In this document: piece after piece, positions 25,016-33,833 of the stretch
Position numbering within the stretch: position 1 is the stretch's first letter
Layout: each line of letters starts with the position of its first letter
Source of the DNA: Glaciimonas sp.
Lineage (GTDB): Bacteria > Pseudomonadota > Gammaproteobacteria > Burkholderiales > Burkholderiaceae_D
Assembly (NCBI GenBank): GCA_012927585.1
Contig: JABBOY010000016.1
Location: 124,001 to 188,000 of the forward strand
Direction of reading: 5' to 3'
Length of the DNA: 64,000 nt
Notes under the pieces: generated by a model
Seen by the model: the letters and a program-made list of their open reading frames with translations, nothing else
What the model was told of the DNA's origin: nothing
Database searches by the model: none
Program-made: the position numbers and the translations under genes

Positions 25016-26074
25016 TTATTTCCAAGGGCGGTGATACGCCCCTAATGTGTGTTGTTGCCCTTCGGCCACCTTGTCCAGATCCGTCATCCAGACCGGCTTT
25101 ACCGAATAGCGCTGCAGGTTTTCGCGGCAGCTATCGATTGCTGCGCGCCAAACTTTGGTCACTTGTGCGGTATAGGCAGGACTGCGCTGGCGCCCTTCGA
25201 TCTTGATTGCGCTCACGCCCATGCGCATTAATTGCGGCAATAACTCCAGCGTGTTTAGGCTGGTGGGTTCTTCAATCGCATAATAATTTTCGCCGCGGAC
25301 ATCGAAACGACCTTTGCACAAGGTCGGATAACCGGCGTTTTCGCCATCGGCGTAACGGTCAATCAGTACGCCATTCAAGCGCGACTCTAATCCCTTTGGT
25401 GTTTGTTGCCAGCGCACCGATTTGGCCGGCGAGCAGACGCCGTGCGTGTTTGGTGCTTCGCCTGTGACGTAAGAAGATAGCGCGCAGCGGCCTTCCACCA
25501 TCACGCACAAACTGCCGAAGCCGAAGACTTCAATTTCGACCGGAGTTTTCTTGCTCACTTGTTCCACTTGTGCCAACGAGAGCACACGCGGCAATACCGC
25601 GCGCGCTATGCCAAAGTGCTGGTGATAAAAATTAATGGCTTCAAAATTGGTGGCAGAACCTTGCACCGAAAGATGCAGGCGCAAGTTGGGATAATGCGAT
25701 ACCGCGTACTGCATTAATCCGGGGTCGGCCAGTATCACGGCATCAACTCCGGCATTGGCGGCGCGGTCAATTGCAGTGCGCCACTTCTGCCAACCCGACG
25801 CCTGCGGATAGGTATTCAGGGCTAGCAATATTTTGCAGCCCCGGTCATGCGCGTAACGAATGCCGGTAGCGATGGTGGCATCGTCAAAATTCAGACCGGC
25901 AAAGTTGCGCGCATTGGTGGCATCGCGAAAGCCCAGATAGACGCAATCGGCACCGTTGTCGACTGCGGCTTTAAGCGCCGGTAAACTACCGGCTGGGCAG
26001 ACCAATTCCATTTTTTCTGCGGTAGAGGTCGCCGCTTCGTTTTCGGGCAAGATATCAGCGGGTGTATTCGTCAT
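25016..26074 (-). CDS. ubiU: U32-family protein UbiU, oxygen-independent ubiquinone hydroxylation
   Basis: 352 residues from the ATG at 26074. A second start, MELVCPAGSLPALKAAVDNG at 26011, matches the usual UbiU N-terminus and would give 331 residues; the 21-residue leader may not be translated. Typical features are GADCVYLGFRDATNARNFAG, HLSVQGSATNFEA, and the cluster cysteines in GSLCVMVEGRC, THGVC and PTLCKGRF. It partners UbiV. The gene begins the minus-strand run ubiU-ubiV-hlyIII-ubiT-DGC, whose place next to the Nar genes fits quinone supply during anoxic growth. Confidence 0.93.
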   Translation of the reverse strand: MTNTPADILPENEAATSTAEKMELVCPAGSLPALKAAVDNGADCVYLGFRDATNARNFAGLNFDDATIATGIRYAHDRGCKILLALNTYPQASGWQKWRTAIDRAANAGVDAVILADPGLMQYAVSHYPNLRLHLSVQGSATNFEAINFYHQHFGIARAVLPRVLSLAQVEQVSKKTPVEIEVFGFGSLCVMVEGRCALSSYVTGEAPNTHGVCSPAKSVRWQQTPKGLESRLNGVLIDRYADGENAGYPTLCKGRFDVRGENYYAIEEPTSLNTLELLPQLMRMGVSAIKIEGRQRSPAYTAQVTKVWRAAIDSCRENLQRYSVKPVWMTDLDKVAEGQQHTLGAYHRPWK

Positions 26075-26194
26075 GGTCAACTTATAAGTGGCAATGCGGC
26101 AGTGTGAATGCGCATTGATGGCCTAATTTAATTTAGGTCGTAGTAAGCTCAATTTGTCCGGTTTGCAGTAAGTCAGCGATTTGCTGCATTTCCA

Positions 26195-27400
26195 TCATGA
26201 CGGCAGCAGATATCGTTCCAATGATGGTTCCTTCAGATCGGTTGGTCTTTGCCCGGTTAGCATGTATTGCATTAGTTCTTGTACCGATCTGATCGCATTA
26301 CCGAAGGGCAATTCTTCAGAGCCACGGAAGAACAGGCCACGCTTAATATCGCCGTTCACGGCGAAAGCGAGCTGGGTATCGATGCAGAATTGGCCGGCTT
26401 TGGCGATGCCGTCACGCCAGCCGCACTGGGCCAGACATTCGAAGCCCATCGTGCAGGGCTTGGCCTTGGCGATGCCCTTTAATTTTGCTTCCTTGTCGAG
26501 ATAGTTCGCCAGCCATGGTGTGCGCACTGCGCGCGCCGGTAATCCTGTGTTGCTGATGAAGGTTACGATATCTTCCGGCCGGGCTTCTACCAAAACTTTT
26601 TTGAAGTTGGGATGGGCGTCGCCTTCCTTTGTTACTGCGAATGGCGTGCCAAGCTGGACTGCACTCGCGCCCAGAGCAAGTAGTTCGCGTACTTCCTGGT
26701 GGTTATTAATGCCGCCAGCAGCAATCAACGGAATACGTTCGCGCTCAAGGCCAAGCTGCTTGAATAATTCTAGCGTGCCTTCGAGCACGGTAGGGAAGGC
26801 GAAATGCGGATCGGCTACCTCTTGCGGATTTGCCGCGCCCAGATGTCCGCCTGCATAACGTGGGTTTTCAATCACGATGGCGTCCGGCAAACGATTTTTG
26901 CGCATCCATTTTTTTAGTATCAGCGCGATGCCGCGCACGTCGGACAGAATCGGAATCAGCGCGACCTTCGGATAGTGTGCAGTCAGTTCCGGCAAATCCA
27001 GCGGCAAACCGGCGCCGACTACTATTGCATCGATGCCGCTGGCACATGCCTGGCGCACCGAGGATGCATATTCGGACACCGCTCGCATGACGTTGACGGC
27101 AAGCATGCCACAGCCGCCGGCCAGCGTGCGGGCCGCCTTGATTTCCCGATCCAGCGCAATCAGGTTGACGCTATCGATCAATTTCTTGTCACGCGAACGG
27201 TGGGTTTGCGCCATCAAATCCGGGTGGTGGCGGCGCAGGTCGACGCTGGAAATGGTGCCAACAGCACTGAACTTTGCCACGGTGCCGGCTAACCGGTGTG
27301 CCGAGATACCGATGCCCATGCCACCTTGAACGATGGGCAGCAATAATTTATCTTTGAGTTTGAATTTGCGTAAAGGGTGTGGTAATGCAATTTGCAGCAC
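26195..27400 (-). CDS. NAD(P)H-dependent flavin oxidoreductase, nitronate monooxygenase-like
   Basis: 401 residues of the FMN TIM-barrel family. PIVQGGMGIGISAHRLAGTV at the N-terminus and AAGGINNHQEVRELLALGAS then QLGTPF are the flavin-binding signatures. Related proteins oxidise nitronates or act as enoyl-ACP or quinone reductases, so the exact reaction is open. The C-terminal ~90 residues with three Cys (CTMGFECLAQCGW) are a feature of a long subgroup. It is upstream of ubiU on the same strand (120 bp gap), so it may be coexpressed with anaerobic genes. Confidence 0.85.
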   Translation of the reverse strand: MLQIALPHPLRKFKLKDKLLLPIVQGGMGIGISAHRLAGTVAKFSAVGTISSVDLRRHHPDLMAQTHRSRDKKLIDSVNLIALDREIKAARTLAGGCGMLAVNVMRAVSEYASSVRQACASGIDAIVVGAGLPLDLPELTAHYPKVALIPILSDVRGIALILKKWMRKNRLPDAIVIENPRYAGGHLGAANPQEVADPHFAFPTVLEGTLELFKQLGLERERIPLIAAGGINNHQEVRELLALGASAVQLGTPFAVTKEGDAHPNFKKVLVEARPEDIVTFISNTGLPARAVRTPWLANYLDKEAKLKGIAKAKPCTMGFECLAQCGWRDGIAKAGQFCIDTQLAFAVNGDIKRGLFFRGSEELPFGNAIRSVQELMQYMLTGQRPTDLKEPSLERYLLPS

Positions 27401-27772
27401 AATAATCCTTGTTGTTGCCGGTCCGTACGAATAACTCGAACCGGCACTGCCACTTCATAAAAACTGATTTAATACTGATTTGAGGCAGGGTAGTTGTTCG
27501 CCCCGAAACCGCTAAAACCGCGATGACGATCCCGTTTTATTGGCGGTAATAGTTACGCTCGACGTATTCGACCTACCTGCCTTGAGCGCTTCCGAAGCGT
27601 CATAAAATAATGGGAGTATGATTAAAAAAGTAGTTATTTACGCATTATTTAAAGGCTATCTGCAAAATACACCCGTTTTATGTCGGACATGTCGTGCGGC
27701 AGGACGATGATGCGAAATGTAGCGGTTGCGTATCAGCCCGGTTATTCTAGACCGCCATGAGCCTAAGAATCC
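27401..27772. other. Intergenic region with long inverted repeat
   Basis: No convincing gene. GAGGCAGGGTAG (27482-27493) is nearly complementary to CTACCTGCCTTG (27573-27584), so about 100 nt could fold into a branched hairpin. A 30-codon frame at 27618 (MIKKVVIYALFKGY...) has GGGAG too close to its ATG and is not called. Confidence 0.35.
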
Positions 27773-27786
27773 TTAATATAGATCAA
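27773..27786. promoter_or_regulatory. FNR/Dnr-type box upstream of hemerythrin gene
   Basis: TTAAT-ATAG-ATCAA matches the FNR/Dnr consensus TTGAT-N4-ATCAA at 9 of 10 positions. Its centre is about 64 bp before the hemerythrin start, a reasonable distance for class II activation. A Dnr-type regulator is encoded at 29868-30560. Confidence 0.6.
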
Positions 27787-27843
27787 TGAGACGGGGCAAC
27801 GCTTGATGTGAGAATGACTTTCCGTCCAACTCGGGTGCATATC

Positions 27844-28311
27844 ATGAAAACGATTAGTGAATACTTGAGTACTGATCACAAGCGTTGTGATCAACTGTTC
27901 GCTACAGCCGAACATAGTGTTGACCAGGGTAATTGGAAGCAGGCGAAAGCGGCGTTTCAGCATTTCAGCGAATCACAGTTACACCACTTGACGATGGAAG
28001 AAACAATACTGTTTCCAGCCTTTGAAAATGCCACAGGCAACACACATGGCCCGACTAGTGTCATGTGTGCCGAGCATAAACAAATGCTGGGGATCATGCA
28101 GCAGATGGACGATGCAATAGCAGAGCAGCATGCGTCGAATTTTTTCGGTTGCGCAGAAACGCTGAATATTCTGCTGCAGCAACATAATATGAAAGAAGAA
28201 AGCATGTTGTATCCAATGACCGACAGGGCACTTTCTTCCAAATGTCATGAAATCATAGATGCCATGGATCACATTGATAGGGTCATTGCGTCTCTGGATA
28301 AGGTTGACTGA
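27844..28311 (+). CDS. Hemerythrin-like HHE domain protein
   Basis: 155 residues from the ATG at 27844 (MKTISEYLSTDHKRCDQLF); a longer frame from 27808 has no better start signal. Diiron ligands typical of hemerythrins are seen as His in TDHKRCD, HHLTMEETILFPAFE, CAEHKQM and the last motif QHNMKEESMLYPMTD. It may bind O2 or NO, or help repair iron-sulphur clusters as in YtfE-type proteins, but lacks the YtfE N-terminal cysteine domain. It is first in a tight three-gene set with DUF2249 and a polytopic membrane protein, under a probable FNR/Dnr box. Confidence 0.88.
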   Translation: MKTISEYLSTDHKRCDQLFATAEHSVDQGNWKQAKAAFQHFSESQLHHLTMEETILFPAFENATGNTHGPTSVMCAEHKQMLGIMQQMDDAIAEQHASNFFGCAETLNILLQQHNMKEESMLYPMTDRALSSKCHEIIDAMDHIDRVIASLDKVD

Positions 28312-28315
28312 AACT

Positions 28316-28540
28316 GTGGATAAAGAGATCGAACTGAACGTTTGTGGCCTTGAGCCGCCCGAGCCTATGGAGCGCGTACTCGATGCGATTTCGCTGATGG
28401 GCCCGAACCAGCGTTTGCGCATGGTGATCGACCGTGAGCCACGTCCGCTGTATCGCATTCTTGATAACAATGGCTTTGCGCACGAGACCCGCGCCCGTTC
28501 GGATTATCTCTATGAAATACTGATTTGGCACAAGGTCTGA
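28316..28540 (+). CDS. DUF2249 domain protein (second copy)
   Basis: 74 residues from a GTG at 28316, 4 bp after the hemerythrin stop; upstream codons in frame belong to the hemerythrin gene. The sequence VDKEIELNVCGLEPPEPMER then LRMVIDREPRPLYRILDNNG is the other common DUF2249 form, with EPRPLY at the core. Function unknown. Its stop codon TGA overlaps the ATG of the next gene (TGATG), indicating translational coupling. Confidence 0.85.
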   Translation: MDKEIELNVCGLEPPEPMERVLDAISLMGPNQRLRMVIDREPRPLYRILDNNGFAHETRARSDYLYEILIWHKV

Positions 28541-29841
28541 TGCAGCGTATTTTATCGTTTGATCAAGCACCACCGCTGTCAGTCCCGTTGCGATTTTTTT
28601 TGACAGCACCCGCGTTTGCAATCCTTGCTTCCCTTTTGCTTATTTGGTATGGCCCACAGGCGCTGGAATCCCGTTGGTCTCCTTTGACGCTGGCATTGAC
28701 GCATTTGTTGGTGCTTGGATTTCTGTCCACTGCGATGATCGGAGCCTTGGTTCAGATTTTGCCTGTGGTGGCAGGCGTCCATCTGCCGCGTGCAGGGTTG
28801 ACAGCCGGCATCGTACATTTTTTTCTGACAGTCGGCACTGCAGCATTGGCCAGTGCTTTTTTGCTGGCGCAACCGTTGTTCTTCAAGCTGGCGCTGCTAT
28901 TTCTGGGATGTGCTTTTCTGTCGCTTCTGGGTGAGAGCGTTGTCGGCCTCTGGCAGGTGGCCGATGCCAGCGCCACCCTGCGGGCAATTCGCCTGGCGTT
29001 CATTGCGCTGCTCGGTACAGTCATATTGGGCACCACGCTTGCCAGCGTATTTGCCTGGACGCTCGGACTGCCGCTGATGGAATTGACGAATTTGCATGCC
29101 CGTTGGGGCCTGCTTGGATGGGTGGGCTTGCTCGTGATCGGGGTTGCCTACCAAGTGGTGCCGATGTTTCAGGTGACGCCGCTGTATCCAGCTTATTTGA
29201 CGCGTTGGCTGGTGCCAGTGTTGTTTCTGCTATTGCTGGTTTGGTCTGTTGCCGATGCGCTGACGCAGCAGCAGCCTAATGGCTGGAATACTGCGATGTC
29301 CATTTTTGTTGCCCTCGGTTTCATGCTGTTTGGGCTGACAACCCTGTACTTGTTATGGTTCAGAAAACGTCCCAGGCCGGATGTTACTGTCATGTTCTGG
29401 CGTACTGGCATGGCGAGTTTGATTGTCGGCGCCGTACTCTGGGTCGCCGGGCGCTTGTTGCCGCAGATTACGGCCGCTCCTTCCTATGCACTGTTTTTGG
29501 GTGTGCTGTTTATAGTCGGATTTGCTTATTCGGTAATCAATGGCATGGTCTACAAGATTGTGCCGTTTTTGGTGTGGTACCACTTGCAAAACTCAATAAA
29601 ACAGCGCGGAATTGTGCCTAACGTAAAGCAGGTCTTGCCTGATAACGTGACTACCAAACAGTTTTTTTCCCACTTGGCAGCATTGATAATATTACTGGCA
29701 GCGGTGCAGTGGCCGGGCGTCCTGACACATGTCGCCGGATTTGCTTTGGGTGTGTCTTCATGCTGGCTGCTGGTAAACCTGGTTGGCGCAGCACGCATGT
29801 ATCGACGTATTAAACTGCATGCAACGCATGGCTTGCAATGA
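28540..29841 (+). CDS. Polytopic membrane protein of denitrification clusters (NnrS/heme-copper-like)
   Basis: 433 residues with about 12 hydrophobic helices and little else. Histidines sit in helices at LALTHLLVLGFLSTAMIG, ELTNLHARWGLLGWVGLLVI and KIVPFLVWYHLQ, a pattern reminiscent of heme-binding polytopic proteins such as NnrS or the subunit I fold of heme-copper oxidases. The usual oxidase His pairs are not all apparent. I infer a role in NO or heme-related defence from context. The ATG overlaps the DUF2249 stop, with AAGG just before. Homologues are generally annotated only as membrane proteins. Confidence 0.75.
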   Translation: MQRILSFDQAPPLSVPLRFFLTAPAFAILASLLLIWYGPQALESRWSPLTLALTHLLVLGFLSTAMIGALVQILPVVAGVHLPRAGLTAGIVHFFLTVGTAALASAFLLAQPLFFKLALLFLGCAFLSLLGESVVGLWQVADASATLRAIRLAFIALLGTVILGTTLASVFAWTLGLPLMELTNLHARWGLLGWVGLLVIGVAYQVVPMFQVTPLYPAYLTRWLVPVLFLLLLVWSVADALTQQQPNGWNTAMSIFVALGFMLFGLTTLYLLWFRKRPRPDVTVMFWRTGMASLIVGAVLWVAGRLLPQITAAPSYALFLGVLFIVGFAYSVINGMVYKIVPFLVWYHLQNSIKQRGIVPNVKQVLPDNVTTKQFFSHLAALIILLAAVQWPGVLTHVAGFALGVSSCWLLVNLVGAARMYRRIKLHATHGLQ

Positions 29842-29867
29842 AATAAACAGCCGCTGTCCTTACGTCG

Positions 29868-30560
29868 CTATCCCTCATAGGTGCGCAGCTTCTCGATATT
29901 CAAAATGGTAATATTTTTCCCGCTGACGTTAATCAGCTGGTTTTCTGACAAGTCATGCAGAATGCGCGAAAAATGTTCGGGCGTCAGGTTGAGTCTGGAT
30001 GCCAGTACCGCTTTGCTAAACGGCAATACGATTTGCTGCCGATCACTCTGCGTATCTGCATCTGAACCGTGTTGCAATAAATAACCAATAACACGCTGGG
30101 TGCCGGAGTATAAGGAATACGCCTCCACATCACAAATCAAGCCATGCAAACGTCGGCTCAGGCCGGCTAGCATTTTGCGCGCGAACAGCGGATCCTGTTC
30201 CAGTTCTGCCAGTACGGCTGCCTTGGAGATATGCAGCAGCAGAGTATCAGCCAAGGCTTGGGCAGCAACGATATAGGGCTTATCCATGAACATAATAGCC
30301 TCGCCAAAACTGTGGCCGGGGCCAATGATTTCGACAATTTTTTCGCTGCCTTGAGAAGAAGTAAATGCAAGCTTGACTTGTCCATAGATGACGGTGTGAA
30401 AGCCATTGCAGACATCGCCGCGTTGGAACAGCGTTTCACCGCGCTGCACATGCATTTCAGACGTGCCACTTGCGATGCGATCTAGTTCTTGTGGCCCCAT
30501 TTCATTGAATAACGCAAGCTTGGAGAGAAAATCCTGGGGTTTGATCTTGGTTTTATTCAT
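29868..30560 (-). CDS. Crp/Fnr-family regulator, Dnr-like
   Basis: 230 residues: a cyclic-nucleotide-fold sensor domain (RGETLFQRGDVCNGFHTVIYGQVK, GPGHSFGEAIMF) and a C-terminal winged helix with KAVLASRLNLTPEHFSRILHDL. The N-terminal cysteines of FNR are missing, so it does not bind an oxygen-labile cluster; this is the pattern of Dnr/NarR regulators that respond to NO or nitrite, perhaps through heme. The recognition helix (TPEHFSR) has the E-SR type residues that read TTGAT half-sites. It is convergent with the membrane protein gene and divergent from narK1, which it probably controls. Confidence 0.82.
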   Translation of the reverse strand: MNKTKIKPQDFLSKLALFNEMGPQELDRIASGTSEMHVQRGETLFQRGDVCNGFHTVIYGQVKLAFTSSQGSEKIVEIIGPGHSFGEAIMFMDKPYIVAAQALADTLLLHISKAAVLAELEQDPLFARKMLAGLSRRLHGLICDVEAYSLYSGTQRVIGYLLQHGSDADTQSDRQQIVLPFSKAVLASRLNLTPEHFSRILHDLSENQLINVSGKNITILNIEKLRTYEG

Positions 30561-30668
30561 GGTTGTCGACGCATTTTTTACAGAGTGAAAGAGATTCTAT
30601 CAAAAACCCAACTTGTCGAAATAACGTGTTTGAAGATTACGTGGCTTTGGCTTTAATGCCAAAAAATG

Positions 30669-30682
30669 ATCTGTGCACAGAT
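30669..30682. promoter_or_regulatory. Perfect 14-bp palindrome in the dnr-narK1 divergent region
   Basis: ATCTGTGCACAGAT, about 110 bp before the Dnr-like gene's start and 245 bp before narK1. It does not match the FNR consensus. The 30561-30925 region holds no other gene. A single NarL-like heptamer TACCTCT lies at 30769-30775. Confidence 0.4.
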
Positions 30683-30874
30683 TAGAAAAAAGTTCCTTGC
30701 TGATTTCGCCTATTCTCCCACGGCTACTACACATTGCATTTATGTGCGGAAAGCTAGCATCCTCTTTCTACCTCTTTTGACCTATACAGTGACACGACTA
30801 GCTAGATATTCTGGAGAAGCCGCTTAGTCAGATTGCCTTGCCGGAATAACCCTTCGACCAGTAGCCCTTTAGCG

Positions 30875-30898
30875 ACACAACTCATAAGCTTGTTGTGT
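30875..30898. promoter_or_regulatory. Inverted repeat just before narK1
   Basis: ACACAAC, 10 bp, GTTGTGT: perfect 7-bp arms ending 27 bp before the narK1 start. It could form a leader hairpin or be an operator. Confidence 0.35.
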
Positions 30899-30925
30899 TG
30901 GATTGTGTGTCTATGGAGGGGTATC

Positions 30926-32173
30926 GTGGAAATCAAGAATAAGCAGCTTTCTGTATTAATTAGCAGTACTTTCGCATTCACCATTTGTTTTGCAGTGTGG
31001 ATGATGTTCGCAGTCTTGGGCATTCCACTCAAGGCACAACTGGGGCTCAATGAAACCCAGTTCGGTTTGTTGGCCGCTACTCCCGTCCTCACAGGTTCGT
31101 TGGTGCGCGTGCCGCTAGGCATCTGGACTGATCGCTTCGGTGGCCGCGTGGTTTTCTTCTGGCTGATGATGATCTGCGTAGCACCGATTTACCTGATGAG
31201 CTACGCCACAGAATACTGGCATTTTTTGGTTCTGGGGCTATTTGTCGGACTGGTCGGCGGTTCATTTTCGGTCGGTACCCCTTATGTTGCGCGCTGGTTC
31301 AACTCGGAGCGCAAAGGCTTGGCTATGGGTGTGTTTGGCGCTGGAAACTCTGGGGCCGCGCTGACCAAGTTTGTGGCTCCGGCGATTATCGCTGGATTCG
31401 GCTGGCAAATGCTGCCAAAAGTGTACGCCGTGGCCATGCTCATTACAGCTTTACTGTTCTGGGTCTTTTCCTTTTCGGACAAGTCGCATCACGCGAGTGC
31501 AAACGTCTCGTTTGCGGATCAGATGAAAATGCTGAAAGACCCACGGGTCTGGCGTTATTGCCAGTATTACTCGGTGGTGTTCGGCGGCTATGTCGGCCTG
31601 GCGCTGTGGATGACCAAGTACTACGTATCCGAATACGGTTTCGATCTGAAGCTGGCGGCATTGCTGGCAGCCTGCTTCTCGTTGCCGGGCGGTGTGCTGC
31701 GTGCGATGGGCGGCTGGATTTCCGACAAATACGGCGCTTACAAGGTGACGTGGGCTGTGATGTGGGTGTGCTGGGTTTGTTTCTTCCTGTTGTCTTATCC
31801 GCAAACAAATATGGTCATTAAGACGGTTACCGGCGATGTGAATTTTCATATCGGCCTGTCATCGTGGATGTTCACTATTCTGCTGTTTATTGTTGGCGTC
31901 GCAATGGCGATCGGCAAGGCATCCGTTTTCAAATTCATCGGGGATGATTTCACTCACAACATCGGCGCCGTCTCTGGGATTGTTGGTTTGGCCGGTGGTT
32001 TGGGCGGGTTCTTTCTGCCGATCATGTTCGGTGCGTTAGTCGATCTGACAGGCGTGCGGTCCAGTACGTTCATGCTGTTGTACGGGACGGTGTGCGTGTC
32101 GCTGATCTGGATGCATTTTTCCTTCAAACCGCAGCAGGAGCAGCGGAAGAAGAGCATTGCTCTCGCGGCATAA
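30926..32173 (+). CDS. narK1: Nitrate/nitrite transporter NarK1 type (MFS)
   Basis: 415 residues from a GTG at 30926, six bases after GGAGG; the frame is open further upstream without family-like sequence. Twelve membrane helices; the first begins near FAFTICFAVWMMFAVLGIPL. MFS loop PLGIWTDRFGGR and the nitrate-signature glycine-rich helices (GNSGAALTKFVAPAIIAGFG, GIVGLAGGLGGFFLPIMFG) identify the NarK/NasA group. Short members of this type import nitrate with protons to start respiration. It is the first gene of the nar operon and is followed by a separate narK2. Confidence 0.92.
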   Translation: MEIKNKQLSVLISSTFAFTICFAVWMMFAVLGIPLKAQLGLNETQFGLLAATPVLTGSLVRVPLGIWTDRFGGRVVFFWLMMICVAPIYLMSYATEYWHFLVLGLFVGLVGGSFSVGTPYVARWFNSERKGLAMGVFGAGNSGAALTKFVAPAIIAGFGWQMLPKVYAVAMLITALLFWVFSFSDKSHHASANVSFADQMKMLKDPRVWRYCQYYSVVFGGYVGLALWMTKYYVSEYGFDLKLAALLAACFSLPGGVLRAMGGWISDKYGAYKVTWAVMWVCWVCFFLLSYPQTNMVIKTVTGDVNFHIGLSSWMFTILLFIVGVAMAIGKASVFKFIGDDFTHNIGAVSGIVGLAGGLGGFFLPIMFGALVDLTGVRSSTFMLLYGTVCVSLIWMHFSFKPQQEQRKKSIALAA

Positions 32174-32254
32174 ACTGTAATTCAGCGTAATTCAGACCAG
32201 GGTGACTGGCGCTATCTTGGCGCGCGTTCCTTAATATTGAATCAGGAGAAAAAG

Positions 32255-33637
32255 ATGAGTACTCATGTTATTGATCGATGGGAGCCGGAAGAAAAAGACT
32301 TTTGGAAAAGCCAGGGAAGCGCGATCGCAAATCGTAATTTATGGATTTCCGTTCCGGCATTGCTATTGGCTTTCGCGGTCTGGATGGTATGGAGCGTAGT
32401 GGTTGTGAATCTGCCGAATATCGGTTTCAAGTACAGTACCAATCAGCTATTCTGGCTGACCGCTTTACCGGGTTTGTCCGGTGCTACCTTGCGAATTTTT
32501 TACTCATTCATGGTGCCTATTTTTGGTGGTCGTAAGTGGACCACCATTTCTACTGCGTCGTTGCTGATTCCTGCCATTGGTATCGGTTTTGCCGTACAAG
32601 ACCTTAATACCGGCTATCCCACCATGTTGATACTGGCTTTGCTGTGTGGTTTCGGTGGCGGTAACTTTGCATCTTCGATGGCAAACATCAGCTTTTTTTT
32701 CCCGAAATCACAAAAAGGCTATGCGCTCGGCATGAATGCCGGCCTGGGTAATCTCGGCGTATCGGTAGTCCAATTTGTGGTTCCCCTGGTAATCACCGCT
32801 GGCGTTTTTGGTGCGCTGGGCGGCGAGCCCCAAGTCTGGTCCAAGGCCGGTCAGACTAAACAGTTCTGGCTGCAAAATGCCGGCTTTATCTGGGTACCGT
32901 TCATTGTCATCACCACCCTTGCAGCTTGGTTCGGCATGAATGATATTGCTTCTGCCAAAGCATCTTTTGCCGATCAGGCGGTGATTTTCAAGCGCAAGCA
33001 TAACTGGCTGATGTGCTGGCTGTATGTCGGCACTTTCGGATCTTTCATCGGATATTCGGCGGGTTTCCCCTTGTTGATCAAGACCCAGTTTCCCGATGTA
33101 AATCCGTTGCAATATGCTTTTCTTGGCCCATTGGTTGGCGCGTTGACCCGTGTTGCAGGCGGTTGGGTTTCAGATAAATTGGGTGGCGCAAGAGTCACGT
33201 TCTGGACTTTCATTGTCATGATCGCAGCCGTAATTGGCGTGATCAACTTCTTGCCTGGGGTTGGTAACACAGGCAATTTCTGGGGATTCTTCTGGATGTT
33301 CATGCTGCTGTTCGCCGGTACCGGCGTAGGCAACGCATCGACTTTCCGCATGATCCCAATAATTTTCTTGACCGAACGCCAGCGTGAGGCAGGCCAGGAC
33401 GCGGTAGCACAAGCCCAGGCAATTGTGGATGCCAACAAGGAAGGTGCTGCAGTACTGGGCTTCACTTCTGCGATTGCTGCCTACGGTGCATTTTTCATAC
33501 CGAAAAGTTATGGCACCGCAATAGCCCTGACGGGCGGGCCAGAGGCAGCGTTATGGTGCTTCATCGGGTTTTACATTACCTGCGTGGCTGTCACCTGGTG
33601 GTTTTATTCCCGCAAGAATGCCGAAATGCCCTGCTAA
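32255..33637 (+). CDS. narK2: Nitrate/nitrite antiporter NarK2 type (MFS)
   Basis: 460 residues from the ATG at 32255, preceded by AGGAG. Compared with narK1 it has the longer N-terminus (RWEPEEKDFW) and extra periplasmic loops of the NarK2/NarU group, with GNFASSMANISFFFP, GNLGVSVVQFVVPL and GALTRVAGGWVSDKLGG. This type exchanges external nitrate for internal nitrite once nitrite builds up. The two transporters are separate genes here, whereas in some denitrifiers they are fused. 196 bp of structured leader separate it from narG. Confidence 0.94.
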   Translation: MSTHVIDRWEPEEKDFWKSQGSAIANRNLWISVPALLLAFAVWMVWSVVVVNLPNIGFKYSTNQLFWLTALPGLSGATLRIFYSFMVPIFGGRKWTTISTASLLIPAIGIGFAVQDLNTGYPTMLILALLCGFGGGNFASSMANISFFFPKSQKGYALGMNAGLGNLGVSVVQFVVPLVITAGVFGALGGEPQVWSKAGQTKQFWLQNAGFIWVPFIVITTLAAWFGMNDIASAKASFADQAVIFKRKHNWLMCWLYVGTFGSFIGYSAGFPLLIKTQFPDVNPLQYAFLGPLVGALTRVAGGWVSDKLGGARVTFWTFIVMIAAVIGVINFLPGVGNTGNFWGFFWMFMLLFAGTGVGNASTFRMIPIIFLTERQREAGQDAVAQAQAIVDANKEGAAVLGFTSAIAAYGAFFIPKSYGTAIALTGGPEAALWCFIGFYITCVAVTWWFYSRKNAEMPC

Positions 33638-33655
33638 TAGAGATAGTGCACTGAA

Positions 33656-33818
33656 AGGCAGTCCGAAAAATCTAATCCTTAATGACTAGATGAGTAGTTC
33701 GGACTGCCTGTAGAAGTCCGACTTCTTGCGAATGGCAAGAGGCGGGCTTACTGCTTAAAATAATAATTCTTGATTCCCGATTAGCAGTTTTAATGATTAG
33801 CGCCTGCCTGACAGGCGC
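33656..33818 (+). other. Three consecutive hairpins in the narK2-narG leader
   Basis: Hairpin 1: AGGCAGTCCGAA (33656-33667) pairs exactly with TTCGGACTGCCT (33698-33709). Hairpin 2: CTTCTTGC (33722-33729) pairs with GCAAGAGG (33735-33742), one GU pair. Hairpin 3: GCGCCTG (33800-33806) pairs with CAGGCGC (33812-33818), only 6 bp before the narG ribosome site. None has a strong T-run. They may tune narG expression relative to narK2 or mark an RNA processing site. Confidence 0.6.
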
Positions 33819-33833
33819 ATGTTTGGAGAGACC

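Noticed and set aside
27618-27710. Small frame MIKKVVIYALFKGY
   Set aside because: GGGAG is only 1 bp from the ATG and the sequence has no recognisable feature.
30769-30791. TACCTCT heptamer and TTGACCTATACAGT as NarL and FNR sites for narK1
   Set aside because: Only one heptamer is present and the FNR-like stretch matches too few positions to call.
31451-31849. Minus-strand frames antisense to narK1
   Set aside because: Shadow frames in a GC-rich gene, with no plausible protein features.
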